From Cyclobacterium sp. SYSU L10401 (GTDB taxonomy: Bacteria; Bacteroidota; Bacteroidia; Cytophagales; Cyclobacteriaceae), in NCBI RefSeq assembly GCF_010993705.1, contig NZ_WOFO01000002.1, forward strand, positions 372,001 to 436,000: a stretch of DNA of 64,000 nt, given 5' to 3'. The notes under the pieces are model-generated. The model ran no database searches and was not told the origin of the DNA. It saw nothing but the letters and a program-made list of their open reading frames with translations. The translations under genes were made by a program, and so were the position numbers. Position 1 is the first letter of the stretch. Each line of letters starts with the position of its first letter. Of the stretch, positions 23,163 to 33,501 are shown in pieces.

Positions 23163-25340
23163 TTACCTCTTCCCGGGATGGTAGGTCTCTTCAGCCCTCT
23201 TTTCTACATCTTCCCGGTAGTAGGCGACCTCCTTGAAGCTGCCATCTGCATACATTTGCGCCTGATCGTCAAAATGAGGGGATTCCGGATCACTGTTTTG
23301 CCCTCCGGCCAGCAGGCTTTTCGCCCTCACCTTTTCTCCAAATTCCACTGCTGCCACAAAGCTGTTTCCGGAAGAGCCGTAGAGCTTTTTGGTGTTTTCC
23401 CGGGCACTGGCACCAAAAGAAGCCAGGGCACCCCAGCGACCCGAGGCCAATCCAATGGGGAGGCTTTCTTTGGAATCATCATAGGCCAAATCTATATCCC
23501 CACTCAATCGTTGAAAGCGGTTGATCTCTCCCCAGGGCATTTCCCAGGAGCCAAAATCAGCTTCCAACTGCTCCACCGCTGCGTTAAATGCCTCCAATAC
23601 ATCCTCCGCTTCATAATCCAATTCGTTCCCTTCCTTTTGGTTAAAAGGTATCAACTGATAAGGACTTCCAATCTGCCTGTTAAACCACATGCCATAAAAA
23701 TGAGCCAGGGACATGGCCACGGAACCTTCACCGGTCTTGTAGTCCCATTGTTTTAAAACTTCTTTGGGAGCGGCTAAATCACGGTAGGATGCCCCATTCG
23801 CCTCAAATGCCGCCAGCAGCTCCGGAATAAGGTATTCAAAGGCCGGCAGGTAGGGATCGTATCCGAGTGCAATCAAATCGTCCAGGGAAATTGTACTTGC
23901 CTGGGAAAGCAGGTCTACCGCATGAATGCCGCGAAAATTCTCAGCATCGGGAGCCATGTAATAGGGATAATCCTTCTGTTTGGGACTGTAAGGGCCTGCC
24001 GCAGTAAAAGGAGTGGAATTGCAATTTTGTATCCATCCGGTTTGGGGGTTGTGAATGACAATGCTCTCTGCTACCGTATGCAAACCCTGCCAGTCGGTTG
24101 CCGGATCGCTGCCGTCCACCGGCCTTGAAAAATCAAAGGAGGTGTCCCTTTTGGGAATAAAGTTGCCGTGAAAATAGGCAATATTGCCTTCAGCATCTGC
24201 AAAAACGGTATTGTTGGAAGAATTGGTCCTCATATCCATCATTTCTACAAATGCCTCGTAGTTATCCAGTTTGGTACGGGTAAAGCTTTGGATCAGGGCA
24301 TTGACAGGATCCCAGTTGATTTTGGTGGCCACCCATTTGTCCTCCAACTGGTGGGTGACCGGACCGTGATGCGTACGGTACATGGTGAAGTTTTTTTCCT
24401 GCAATCCTTCCGGGGAACTGTATGAAAGCGTAACCGGAATTTCTTCCACTGCCCGCCATTCATCTCCATAAGCATACTCATAACCATTTTCGGTTTCCCG
24501 TACTTCTTCCAGAAACTCATCCATAAAATCCAGGCGTGTAGAGGTATGCATCCACCCGGTCTTCTCATTAAAACCCTGGTAAACGAAAAATTGTCCCCAG
24601 GTAACGGCTCCATAGGCATTCAAGCCCTCTTCGCTGGCCACATGGATTTCAGGGCGAAAATAAAAAGAGGTATGAGGATTGATCAGCAACAGGGCATTAC
24701 CCGATTCGCTCAGTTCCGGTGCAATGGCGATGCCATTGGAACCCTTAGGCTCTTCATAGGGATCAGGATGCAACAGTCCATCACCATATTCGGAATAAGC
24801 CAGTGCCATTTGATTTTCATAAAAAGCCTGTATCCGTTGGGTAGAGATCCGCTCAATGTCACCCCCAATGGATCCCTCGCTAAAAAACATGGGAAACCAG
24901 GGTTCATATCTGGTCAAAACCTGCGGCACTACTTCAGGGTGGGTTTCCAGGTAATAATTGACCCCATCGGCAAAGGCATCGCACAGGTCTTGGAGCCATT
25001 CCGGAGCTCCTTCGTAAGCTGCTTTGGCCTCCGCTTCGGTCATGTATAACCTGGCCCGAAGGTCGCTGTACAGGGCCTCTTCTCCTTCCAGTTCGGCCAG
25101 GCGGCCGGTGGCCCAGATATAGTTCCTTTCTACCCTTCTGAAGTCATCTTCACACTGCGCGTACAGCATTCCAAACACAGCATCCGCATCCGTGGCAGCA
25201 TAAATATGGGGAATGCCATAATCATCCCGGATGATGGTCACCCGGTCTGCACGTTGCTCCAGGTCATTTGATTCGGTATGGACTGGAGCCTGGCAAGCCC
25301 AAAACAACAGGGCCAGCAATGATAATTGTAATTTTTTCAT
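23163..25340 (-). CDS. Penicillin acylase family lipoprotein (Ntn hydrolase precursor)
   Basis: A 725-aa precursor, exported as a lipoprotein (lipid-attachment Cys16 in LLFWAC). The alpha chain starts VTIIRDDYGIPHIYA with the typical EDDFRRVERN block. The autoprocessing site is PKGSNG, giving Ser201 as the N-terminal nucleophile of the beta chain, followed by NPHTSFYFRPEIHVAS. The oxyanion Asn is expected in RTNSSNNTVFAD. The C-terminal half has KLYGSSGNSFVAAVEF, conserved in aculeacin/AHL-acylase-like members. Length and layout suit long-chain amide acylases, but the physiological amide is not deducible. It is monocistronic. Confidence 0.9.
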   Translation of the reverse strand: MKKLQLSLLALLFWACQAPVHTESNDLEQRADRVTIIRDDYGIPHIYAATDADAVFGMLYAQCEDDFRRVERNYIWATGRLAELEGEEALYSDLRARLYMTEAEAKAAYEGAPEWLQDLCDAFADGVNYYLETHPEVVPQVLTRYEPWFPMFFSEGSIGGDIERISTQRIQAFYENQMALAYSEYGDGLLHPDPYEEPKGSNGIAIAPELSESGNALLLINPHTSFYFRPEIHVASEEGLNAYGAVTWGQFFVYQGFNEKTGWMHTSTRLDFMDEFLEEVRETENGYEYAYGDEWRAVEEIPVTLSYSSPEGLQEKNFTMYRTHHGPVTHQLEDKWVATKINWDPVNALIQSFTRTKLDNYEAFVEMMDMRTNSSNNTVFADAEGNIAYFHGNFIPKRDTSFDFSRPVDGSDPATDWQGLHTVAESIVIHNPQTGWIQNCNSTPFTAAGPYSPKQKDYPYYMAPDAENFRGIHAVDLLSQASTISLDDLIALGYDPYLPAFEYLIPELLAAFEANGASYRDLAAPKEVLKQWDYKTGEGSVAMSLAHFYGMWFNRQIGSPYQLIPFNQKEGNELDYEAEDVLEAFNAAVEQLEADFGSWEMPWGEINRFQRLSGDIDLAYDDSKESLPIGLASGRWGALASFGASARENTKKLYGSSGNSFVAAVEFGEKVRAKSLLAGGQNSDPESPHFDDQAQMYADGSFKEVAYYREDVEKRAEETYHPGKR

Positions 25341-25744
25341 GGTTGGTGGTTAAACGTTTCTGGTTAGAAGCCAAAAAATGATACCCACTATGGAAAAGTG
25401 GCTGATTCCGGACCTCTTGTAATTGCCTTCAATAATAGGAAAAAATCCAGTATCTGACAATAAAATAACCAATACTGAATAATTTTTACCTCCAGAGTTT
25501 TAAAATTGGACTACAAAACCTGAACTTTTGCCTCAAAAAATAGCCAGCAACCAAAATTTTACCTGTAAAACCAATGTTGTTTGGAGACAACCAAAATTTT
25601 CAAATGCGTACTTATTTATCCAATACAGCCAACAGCAAACCAAAAGTGGTCTGCTGTTGGCTTCAACGCACGGTTGTTTGGCGATTTGGATGAATCAGCA
25701 GCTACGAAATGTATCCGTTCAGCTAAAACTCAGGATAGAACGGA
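25341..25744. other. 404-bp stretch without a gene; contains one strong hairpin
   Basis: No coding frame on either strand looks real. CAACCAAAATTTT occurs twice (about 25551 and 25587). A long hairpin at 25627-25662 is listed separately. The rest is AT-rich and probably carries the promoter of the penicillin-acylase gene. Confidence 0.5.
25627..25662 (-). terminator. Hairpin downstream of the DUF4097-type gene
   Basis: AGCCAACAGCA and TGCTGTTGGCT are perfect 11-bp arms; an inner ACCA/TGGT pair extends the stem around an AAAG loop. It lies 83 bp beyond the stop of the minus-strand gene at 25745. There is no good T-run, so it acts as a terminator or 3'-end stabiliser by position only. Confidence 0.55.
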
Positions 25745-26731
25745 TCAATTGACTATGGTAATGCTACCTGAACTTACTTCTCCTTTAATGGTGTGCGGAG
25801 AACCATTCCTGATTATCAGGGTTCCGGATGATTCACTCTCTCCTACTTTTGCCCTTCCACTTCCGGTATGGATTTCATAATTGAAAGCAGCCAAATTACT
25901 GTTGGACTGTATGGAAATACTTCCAGAGGAGGCTTTAACGGAAGTATGTTCGCTTAATCCAACGTTGCTACCTGTTACTTGCCCGGAACTTAGGCTTACC
26001 CTTCCCAAAGCCTGTACCTGATCCATGGCGATTTTTCCGGAACTCAACTTCACATTCAATAAACCGTTGATAGCCCTGAATGCCATATTTCCGCTGGATG
26101 TTTCTGCATCCAGGTCGCCCTCTATTTGTTCCAGGCTCAGTTTCCCGGATGAAACGGATGCTATCGTGTTTCCTTCAATGTTTTCACCTACAACCTCACC
26201 TGAGCTTGCTGTAAGGTACACTTCCAAAGCATCAAGATTTTTGGCACTGACCCGGCCGGAATTCACTTCCAAATCAATTCTATCTCCCACCACATTTTCG
26301 GCATGGATCGTACCGGAACCGGCATGCATCTGCAAGGACATGTGGGTCGGACCCGTAAGCCTGATGTGTCCCTCGGACCGGCCCATTCTCAGGCCATTTT
26401 GATCCAGGCTGACGATGAGTTTTTCACCTACCACCCTGTAGGCAATTGTCTTTCCCCCATCCACATTGGATCGAAGTAAGGCATCCAGGGATACCTTATC
26501 CAAATCAGGAGATCCGAGGTACTCGGCAGGGAGAAAGCCGGCATCCACTTCAATAGAACTGATGCCCGCAAAACTTTCCTCGATATCAGCCACGGTTTCC
26601 AATTGCGGATCCAGGCAGGAGGTAAAAAACAGCATGCCAAGTACCAGCAATCCGCTGCCATTTAATTTTTTCTTGGAAGGAAAACTAAAATTCCAGATTT
26701 TCTTTTCCTGTTTACCTTGTATTGTTTTCAT
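25745..26731 (-). CDS. DUF4097/DUF2807-type adhesin-like lipoprotein
   Basis: About 328 aa. After a basic N-terminal region comes a lipoprotein signal (GLLVLGMLFFTSC) and then a right-handed beta-helix-like repeat domain. Repeating units contain SSG or NSG every 18-20 residues: VNSGRVSAKNLDALEV, ASSGEVVGENIEG, VSSGKLSLEQIEGDL, TSSGNMAFRAINGLL, LSSGKIAMDQVQ. The ending SSGSITIV is standard for the family. Putative autotransporter-adhesin head domains have this look, and the function is uncertain. Several in-frame ATGs lie upstream (26747-26749 and 26795-26797). I prefer the one at 26729-26731, which leaves a 24-residue n-region. Confidence 0.82.
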   Translation of the reverse strand: MKTIQGKQEKKIWNFSFPSKKKLNGSGLLVLGMLFFTSCLDPQLETVADIEESFAGISSIEVDAGFLPAEYLGSPDLDKVSLDALLRSNVDGGKTIAYRVVGEKLIVSLDQNGLRMGRSEGHIRLTGPTHMSLQMHAGSGTIHAENVVGDRIDLEVNSGRVSAKNLDALEVYLTASSGEVVGENIEGNTIASVSSGKLSLEQIEGDLDAETSSGNMAFRAINGLLNVKLSSGKIAMDQVQALGRVSLSSGQVTGSNVGLSEHTSVKASSGSISIQSNSNLAAFNYEIHTGSGRAKVGESESSGTLIIRNGSPHTIKGEVSSGSITIVN

Positions 26732-27045
26732 TTGGTGATGTTGTAACATTTTTTTGTTTCTCTCAGAAAATAAATCCAATCTGATGCCAATTACCAAAAT
26801 ACCCCCAATCGATGAAATTTCCGGGGTACGCTTCGAAACAAAGCTCAGAACTGTTCAAAAACGAACAAATTCAACACCTTTTCGGACAGCACAAAGGTTT
26901 CATCAGGGCATCAATTGCTTTCTATGTAACGACAGGGTCTTACTCCAAATTGATTCTAAATTGGATGCCGGCCCTGTCTCATAAAGTAATTCTTAATATA
27001 TTTAACGTAAAGTTTCCGATGTTTTCTATACAACCTCAACTACCC

Positions 27046-27360
27046 ATGATCAGTGACACCCCCACCACTCCTTACTATGCCGTGATATTTACCAGCATTA
27101 GAAGTGCGGAAGCCGGGGAAGATTATGCACAAATGGCCCGTGAAATGGAGGTATTGGTTAAAAACCAACCCGGCTACCTCGGGCATGAATCCGAAAGAGA
27201 GGCCCTGGGAATAACGGTCAGTTACTGGGAAAGTCTGGAGGCCATTGCTGCCTGGAAAAACGAAACCCGACACCTACTCGCCCAACAGCTCGGTAAGGAA
27301 AAATGGTACCAAAACTATAAAATACGGATTTGCAAAGTAGAAAGGGAGTATGGCTTTTGA
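27046..27360 (+). CDS. ABM-domain monooxygenase-like protein (YqjZ type)
   Basis: A 104-aa ABM-fold protein: YYAVIFTSIRSAEAGEDYAQ, EMEVLVKNQPGYLGHESERE, GITVSYWESLEAIAAWKNE and then the conserved H in RHLLAQQLGKEKWYQNYK. This matches the YqjZ-like group, which also includes haem-degrading relatives. It ends CKVEREYGF. Start at the ATG at 27046; the open frame extends far upstream but without family similarity. It is 42 bp from the following amidohydrolase gene on the same strand and may be co-transcribed with it. Confidence 0.83.
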   Translation: MISDTPTTPYYAVIFTSIRSAEAGEDYAQMAREMEVLVKNQPGYLGHESEREALGITVSYWESLEAIAAWKNETRHLLAQQLGKEKWYQNYKIRICKVEREYGF

Positions 27361-27402
27361 TTACCCTTTTAACCATCATCAACCAATATTATTGATCCAC
27401 TT

Positions 27403-29115
27403 ATGACAACCAAACTTTATGCATTCCTTGTATTACCGGCCATCCTTTTGCTGGGCGCTTGTTCCGAATCCCCGGAAAAGGCCACCCGGGTATTTACCGG
27501 CGGCTTCCTTTACACGGTAAACGAAGACCTACCCACCGCCGAGGCCATGGCTATAGAAGGAAATAAAATCATTTATGTAGGAGATCAGGCAGGGGTAAAA
27601 CCCTTTATAGGTTCTGAAACGGAAGTGATTGACCTGGAAGGAAAAACCTTGACCCCGGGTTGGATTGAAGGGCACGGGCATTTTATGGGCCTGGGCTACA
27701 ACGAACTGAACCTGGATTTATCCGCCACCAAAAGCTTTCAGGAAATCGTCGCTATGGTAAAGGAGGCCGCCGACCGGACACCGGCGGGCGAGTGGATTAC
27801 CGGTCGTGGCTGGCACCAGAGCAAATGGACTGAATCGCCGGGAAAACAAATAAATGGCTTCCCCTTACACCTGGCCATTAGCGAGGTATCTCCGGATAAC
27901 CCGGTCTTTTTGTACCATGCCAGCGGCCATGCCGGTTTTGCCAATGCCCGGGCCATGGAAATTGCAGGCTTAAATCCCCTGGGGAAAGAACAGCTAAGGG
28001 ATCCCAACCACCAGGAAGGAGGGGAAATAATCCGGGATGAGAACGGAAACCCCACCGGTATTTTCAACGAAACGGCCATGGGTTTGATTACCCGCCACAT
28101 TCCTGCCAATAGCCCGGAAAAGGACCGACAGGCATTCGAACTGGCGATGGCTGCTTGCCATCGGAATGGCATCACGGGATTTCACGATGCGGGAATCGGT
28201 TCAAAAACGGTAGACTTATACCAACAAATGAAACGCGATGGGAAAATGAAACTCCGGATGTACGCCATGATCGCAGGAGGAAACCGGGAGTTCCTGGAAG
28301 AATGGCTGAATAGAGGACCTGAAATAGACAGCCTGCTTACCTTCCGTTCGATAAAGTTGAGTTGTGACGGGGCCCTGGGTTCCCGCGGAGCCTGGTTACT
28401 GGAGGAATACAGCGACAGACCTGGTCATTTCGGTCACGAAACCCTTCCCATGGAATACGTCTATGAAGTTTCTAAAATGGCCCTGGAAAAAGGGTTTCAA
28501 CTCTGCACCCATGCCATTGGAGACCGGGCCAATAAAGAAGTACTAGACAGGTACCAGGCTGCCCTGGAGGAGTTTCCCGAAAAACGCAACGAGCACCGCT
28601 TTCGCATTGAACATGCCCAGCACCTGCATCCGGAGGATATTCCCCGCTTTGCCGAATTGGGCGTGCTTCCGGCCATGCAGGCCATTCACCTTTCCTCAGA
28701 CAGGCCCTGGGCCATTGAGCGGCTGGGAGCGCAGCGGATCAAGGAAGGGGCTTACATGTGGCAAGCCCTGCTCCAGTCCGGGGTTCCCATCATCAACGGT
28801 ACGGACGTGCCCGTAGAACCCATCAACCCCCTGGCTAACTTCTATGCCAGCGTGACCCGCAAAACCCTGGAAGGAAGCCCCGAAGAAGGCTACGAAGCGG
28901 ATCAAAAGATGAGCCGGGAACAGGCATTGAGAAGTTATACCCTGGACGCTGCATATGGAGCCTTCGAAGAAAGCATGAAAGGTAGCCTGGAAGTAGGAAA
29001 AGTAGCCGATTTTGTCATTTTTGACCGGAATATCATGGAAATCCCGGAGGCTGAAATCCTGCAGACACAAGTCTCCCTGACCGTATTGGATGGGCAAATA
29101 GTCTATCAACAATGA
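27403..29115 (+). CDS. YtcJ-type amidohydrolase, lipoprotein
   Basis: A 570-aa metal-dependent amidohydrolase of the YtcJ/NfdA group, with a lipoprotein signal (lipid-attachment Cys20 in LLLGAC). Metal-site signatures: EGHGHFMGLGY (HxH after strand 1), CDGALGSRGAWL (usual carboxylated Lys region), CTHAIGDRAN, RIEHAQHLHPEDI and the late Asp in INGTDVPVEPINP. A composite beta-sandwich formed by both termini (VFTGGFLYTVNEDLPTA and KVADFVIFDRNIMEIPE) completes the fold. Substrates of the group include N-substituted formamides. It lies between an ABM gene and the metal-efflux operon. Confidence 0.92.
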   Translation: MTTKLYAFLVLPAILLLGACSESPEKATRVFTGGFLYTVNEDLPTAEAMAIEGNKIIYVGDQAGVKPFIGSETEVIDLEGKTLTPGWIEGHGHFMGLGYNELNLDLSATKSFQEIVAMVKEAADRTPAGEWITGRGWHQSKWTESPGKQINGFPLHLAISEVSPDNPVFLYHASGHAGFANARAMEIAGLNPLGKEQLRDPNHQEGGEIIRDENGNPTGIFNETAMGLITRHIPANSPEKDRQAFELAMAACHRNGITGFHDAGIGSKTVDLYQQMKRDGKMKLRMYAMIAGGNREFLEEWLNRGPEIDSLLTFRSIKLSCDGALGSRGAWLLEEYSDRPGHFGHETLPMEYVYEVSKMALEKGFQLCTHAIGDRANKEVLDRYQAALEEFPEKRNEHRFRIEHAQHLHPEDIPRFAELGVLPAMQAIHLSSDRPWAIERLGAQRIKEGAYMWQALLQSGVPIINGTDVPVEPINPLANFYASVTRKTLEGSPEEGYEADQKMSREQALRSYTLDAAYGAFEESMKGSLEVGKVADFVIFDRNIMEIPEAEILQTQVSLTVLDGQIVYQQ

Positions 29116-29184
29116 CTTCTATCATGTCCTAAATGCGGCAAAATCCAATAAACTATTTTTAACTTGCAGCAAATTATTTTGTAA

Positions 29185-32100
29185 ATGATACACCGGATAA
29201 TCGCTTTCAGCGTAAAAAATAAATTTATTGTTCTTTTAGCGGTACTGGGCATGATCATTTGGGGAATGTTTTCCTTCCAGCGTTTGTCCATTGGATCTGT
29301 CCCCGACATTACCAGCAATCAGGTACAGATCATTACTGTGGCGCGAAACCTGGCCACGGAAGAGGTGGAACAATTTATTACTTTCCCTATAGAACTTTCG
29401 GTGGCCAATTTACCCGGGGTGGAAGAAATCCGCTCGGTCTCCAAATACGGGCTGTCCACCATCACCGTGGTCTTTGAAGAAGGCATGGGCACTTACCTGC
29501 CCCGGCAATTGATTGGAGAAAAACTGGCGCAGGCCAGCAAGGATATCCCGGCACATTTTGGCAGTCCGGAAATGGCGCCCATTTCCACCGGCCTGGGTGA
29601 AATCTACCAATACACGCTGGAAACGCGCCCGGGCTACGAAGACCGCTATTCGGTGATGGACCTGCGAGAAATCCAGGATTGGCTGATAAAGCGGCAGCTC
29701 ACCGGCATCAAAGGCGTGGTGGAGATCAATACCTGGGGGGGTTACCTGAAGCAATACGAAGTGGCCATGCAGCCAGAGAAGCTCCGAAGCATGGACATTT
29801 CCCTTCTGGAAGTCCTGAAAGCCCTGGAGGACAATAATGAAAATGCCGGAGGGGCCTATCTGGAAAAAAACCAGACCAACTATTTTATTCGAGGCGAGGG
29901 CATGATCCAATCCCTGGAGGATATTCGGAAAATTGTGGTGGCCAATCGTGGAGGTGTGCCCCTGACCATTGCCGACCTGGCAGAGGTGCGCTTTGGGTAC
30001 GCCACCCGTTTTGGAGCCATTACCGGAAACGGAGAAGGGGAAAAAGTGCTGGGACAGGTCATGATGCTGAAAGGGGAAAATTCCTATGCGGTGATCAAAA
30101 GCGTCAAAGAACGCATAGCTGAAATAGAAAAAATACTCCCGGAGGGGGTTTACATCAATGGGTTTCTGGACCGCTCCATGCTGATCGACAAGACCACCTC
30201 CACCATACAGGAAAACCTTATCCTGGGCGCCTTGTTTGTCATTTTCATTCTGGTCATCCTGATGGGAAATTTTCGCAGCGGGTTACTGGTAGCTTCCGTC
30301 ATCCCCCTCTCCTTGCTTTTTGGCATTTCGCTGATGAGTCTTTTTAGGGTAGATGCCAACCTGCTGAGTCTGGGTGCCATTGATTTCGGGATTTTGATAG
30401 ATGGAGCAGTAGTGGTGGTCGAATATGTGGTCTACCAAATGGGTAAAAAATTTCCCGGCTTGAAAGGGACTGCCCAAAAAGAGGAGGTGGACAAACTGGT
30501 CATTGAGAGTTCCAACCGGATGATGAACGCAGCCATTTTTGGTCAGATCATCATTTTAATTGTTTTCATTCCCATCCTGAGCTTTACCGGGGTAGAAGGA
30601 AAAATGTTTCAACCCATGGCATTGACCTTCATGTTTATCCTGGCAGGAGCCATGATTCTCTGCCTGACCTATGTACCGGTCATGGCGGCCCTGTTTATCC
30701 GCCCTTCAAAAGATGAAAAAGGTACGCTATCCGCCAAAATTATCCGGGCCATTCATGGCTGGTACGAACCGGTTTTGATAAAAGCCCTGAATCACTATAA
30801 ACTTGTTTTGATCACCGCTTTGATAGGTTTTGGGATCAGCCTTTTTATTTTTTCCCGACTTGGGGGTGAATTTCTTCCTACCCTGGACGAGGGTGATTAC
30901 GTTATACAGCCGGTATTGAAGCCGGGAACTTCCCTGGCCCAGACGATCGAAATCACCACCAAAATCGAGTCCATTCTGCTGGAGAAATTTCCCGATGAGG
31001 TGGAACAAGTCGTCAGTAGAATCGGGGCAGCGGAGATCCCCACGGACCCCATGTCCATGGAAATGTCGGATATCATCATCAAGCTAAAGGATCCGGAAGA
31101 TTGGTCAAGGGTGGATTCCAAAACAGCCCTGGCAAACCTTATGACGGAGGAGCTCTCTGTTTTACCGGGTATCACCTACCAGTTTACCCAGCCCATCGAA
31201 ATGCGCTTCAACGAACTGCTTACCGGTGTGCAATCCGACCTGGCCATCAAGATCTTTGGGGAAGATCTGGAAACCCTGTACCGCTACGGACTGGAGGCCG
31301 CTGCCATTATAAGGGATGTGGAAGGGATCGACAATATCAAAGTAGAACAATTGGTAGGCCTGCCGCAGATTTCCATCCGCTACGACCGGGAAAAGCTTGC
31401 CCTCTACGGCCTCAGCATTGCCGATGTGAATCAGGTAATCCGTACCGCCTTTGCCGGCAGCAGCGTAGGTACTATTTTTGAAAACGAACGCCGCTTTGAC
31501 CTGGCCCTGCGCCTGGATAGAGAGACGGTAAGCACCGAAGTGGTAAACGAGTTAAGTCTGCCCCTGGAAAACGGGGAAAAAATATTATTGAAACAAGTGG
31601 CTGACATCAGCTTTCAGTCAGGTCCCGCACAGATATCCCGGGATGATACCAAGAGAAGAATTGTTTTGAGTTTAAATGCCAGCGAAAGAGATGTGGAATC
31701 CATTGTCACCGATGTGCAGGCATTGCTGGATGCTGAGTTGGGTTTGCCCACGGGCTATTCCATCGCCTATGGGGGGCAGTTTGAAAACCTGAACCAGGCC
31801 CGGGACCGCCTGATCAAGGTGGTGCCGCTTGCCTTGTTGTTGATTGCCATTATGCTTTACTTTACCTTTCATTCTGTTTCTGAGACGATCATGGTATTCT
31901 TGTCCATCCCTCTGGCGGTAATCGGTGGAATTGTGGCGCTGTGGATAAGGGGCATGCCCTTTAGTATTTCCGCAGGTATCGGTTTTATTGCTTTGTTTGG
32001 CATCGCAGTGCTCAACGGCATTGTGTTGATCAGTTACCTCAATGACCTGGAAACTAGCGGAGAAACCGATATACGCAAAAGAATCCTGAAGGGCTGTAAA

Positions 32101-33501
32101 AACCGTTTGCGGCCGGTACTTTTGACTGCATCCACCGATATCCTGGGATTTATTCCCATGGCGCTATCCACTTCTGCAGGAGCGGAGGTGCAGCGGCCCA
32201 TCGCCACGGTAGTAATAGGTGGGCTGATCACCGCATTTTTTCTTACCCTGATCGTCTTGCCGGTGGTCTATTATGTAGTAAAATCGAAGAAAGTTCAGGG
32301 CTTTCGCCCCGGCAAAGCGCTGACGGCACTGGCGATACTGCTTGGGATTCCCTTTCTAAGCCCTGCCCAGGAGGGCCCTATAGATCCGGAAGCGGCCTGG
32401 TCCATGGCACTGGAAAATAATTTTGAATTGGCCGCCGCCAGAATATCATTGGAAAACAGTCAGGTCCAAACCAAAACTGCCTGGGATATTGCCCCATCCC
32501 TATTCTTTATCGGAACGGAGGAAAACCAAAGAAACCTGGAGGGAGATGGGGTAAACTCTTTCGGGTTCCAACAGTACATTGATTTTCCCGGAGTCTATGT
32601 TTCCCGAAAAAAGGCACTGGAAAAGGAAAGCCTAATCACAGAGGATCTGTATGACATCAAGACCCTAAACCTGAAAAAACAACTGTATAAAGCTTGTTAC
32701 CAGTTGGAGTACCTGGTCAAAAAGAAGGAACAATATTATGGATTTGATTCCCTGTATCAAGAACTGTATAAGGCCTCCGAAAAGCGGTATGCCGCTGGCA
32801 CGACCAACCGACTGGCCATGGTCATGGCTAGAGCCCGGTCTGAAAAAGTCCGTATGGCTTATTCTCAACTGGAGCAGGAAATCCAAATTGTGTACCGGCA
32901 AATTCAGGAAGTGGTACAGTCCCCGGATACATTGCAGCTCAAGAGCCCTCCGCTGACCATGGCATTCGCCGAATTCCCCGACCTGGAAAATCATCCTTCT
33001 TACGGCTATTTGATGCATCAAAAAGAACGTTTTGAAGCGGAAAAGAATCAGATGCAAAACAAATTGCTCCCCGGATTCTATGTACAGTACATGTTCCAGA
33101 AAGTTGATGGCGTCAGCGGTTTTTTCGGTTATCAGGCAGGCATACAGGTTCCCCTGTGGTTTGGACCCTCCCGGGCAAGGGTACAATCCGCCCGCCTGTC
33201 CGTCTACCAATCGCAAAACAAAATCAATGATTTTGGTATCCGCTGGGAATCAGCCATAAACCAGAAAAAAACCAGGCTGGAAATGCACCTCAAAGAGTTG
33301 GATTACTATAACCAGGAGGGGCTACCGATGGCGGAAGAAATCATCAACACGGCTCATAGAAGTTTTGACCAGGGGGAAATTGATTACCTGGAGTACATCC
33401 GCAGCCTGGAATATGCCAGCGAAATCCAAATGGATCACCTGGATCTCTTGAACGAATACCATCAAACCCTTATTGACATTCACTATTTTAACCTGCCATG
33501 A
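29185..33501 (+). CDS. Heavy-metal RND efflux pump fused to a TolC-like outer-membrane factor
   Basis: 1438 aa. Residues about 1-1030 are a complete CzcA/CusA inner-membrane pump with twelve membrane segments, starting IIAFSVKNKFIVLLAVLGM. The proton-relay helix has D400-F-G-x3-D406-G-A-x3-VE, the HME1/HME2 pattern linked to divalent metals rather than Cu/Ag. A hydrophobic stretch (LTALAILLGIPFLSPAQ, about 1045-1063) looks like a retained signal sequence of a formerly separate gene. Residues about 1064-1438 form a TolC/CusC-type channel subunit with long coiled helices and a beta-barrel segment (YVQYMFQKVDGVSGFFGYQA). Such fusions are known in Bacteroidota. The stop overlaps the adaptor start (ATGA). 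Zn, Co, Ni or Cd export is inferred from the motif. Confidence 0.93.
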   Translation: MIHRIIAFSVKNKFIVLLAVLGMIIWGMFSFQRLSIGSVPDITSNQVQIITVARNLATEEVEQFITFPIELSVANLPGVEEIRSVSKYGLSTITVVFEEGMGTYLPRQLIGEKLAQASKDIPAHFGSPEMAPISTGLGEIYQYTLETRPGYEDRYSVMDLREIQDWLIKRQLTGIKGVVEINTWGGYLKQYEVAMQPEKLRSMDISLLEVLKALEDNNENAGGAYLEKNQTNYFIRGEGMIQSLEDIRKIVVANRGGVPLTIADLAEVRFGYATRFGAITGNGEGEKVLGQVMMLKGENSYAVIKSVKERIAEIEKILPEGVYINGFLDRSMLIDKTTSTIQENLILGALFVIFILVILMGNFRSGLLVASVIPLSLLFGISLMSLFRVDANLLSLGAIDFGILIDGAVVVVEYVVYQMGKKFPGLKGTAQKEEVDKLVIESSNRMMNAAIFGQIIILIVFIPILSFTGVEGKMFQPMALTFMFILAGAMILCLTYVPVMAALFIRPSKDEKGTLSAKIIRAIHGWYEPVLIKALNHYKLVLITALIGFGISLFIFSRLGGEFLPTLDEGDYVIQPVLKPGTSLAQTIEITTKIESILLEKFPDEVEQVVSRIGAAEIPTDPMSMEMSDIIIKLKDPEDWSRVDSKTALANLMTEELSVLPGITYQFTQPIEMRFNELLTGVQSDLAIKIFGEDLETLYRYGLEAAAIIRDVEGIDNIKVEQLVGLPQISIRYDREKLALYGLSIADVNQVIRTAFAGSSVGTIFENERRFDLALRLDRETVSTEVVNELSLPLENGEKILLKQVADISFQSGPAQISRDDTKRRIVLSLNASERDVESIVTDVQALLDAELGLPTGYSIAYGGQFENLNQARDRLIKVVPLALLLIAIMLYFTFHSVSETIMVFLSIPLAVIGGIVALWIRGMPFSISAGIGFIALFGIAVLNGIVLISYLNDLETSGETDIRKRILKGCKNRLRPVLLTASTDILGFIPMALSTSAGAEVQRPIATVVIGGLITAFFLTLIVLPVVYYVVKSKKVQGFRPGKALTALAILLGIPFLSPAQEGPIDPEAAWSMALENNFELAAARISLENSQVQTKTAWDIAPSLFFIGTEENQRNLEGDGVNSFGFQQYIDFPGVYVSRKKALEKESLITEDLYDIKTLNLKKQLYKACYQLEYLVKKKEQYYGFDSLYQELYKASEKRYAAGTTNRLAMVMARARSEKVRMAYSQLEQEIQIVYRQIQEVVQSPDTLQLKSPPLTMAFAEFPDLENHPSYGYLMHQKERFEAEKNQMQNKLLPGFYVQYMFQKVDGVSGFFGYQAGIQVPLWFGPSRARVQSARLSVYQSQNKINDFGIRWESAINQKKTRLEMHLKELDYYNQEGLPMAEEIINTAHRSFDQGEIDYLEYIRSLEYASEIQMDHLDLLNEYHQTLIDIHYFNLP

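Noticed and set aside
25548-25600. Direct repeat CAACCAAAATTTT
   Set aside because: Thirteen AT-rich bases repeated once can occur by chance; no associated gene or structure.
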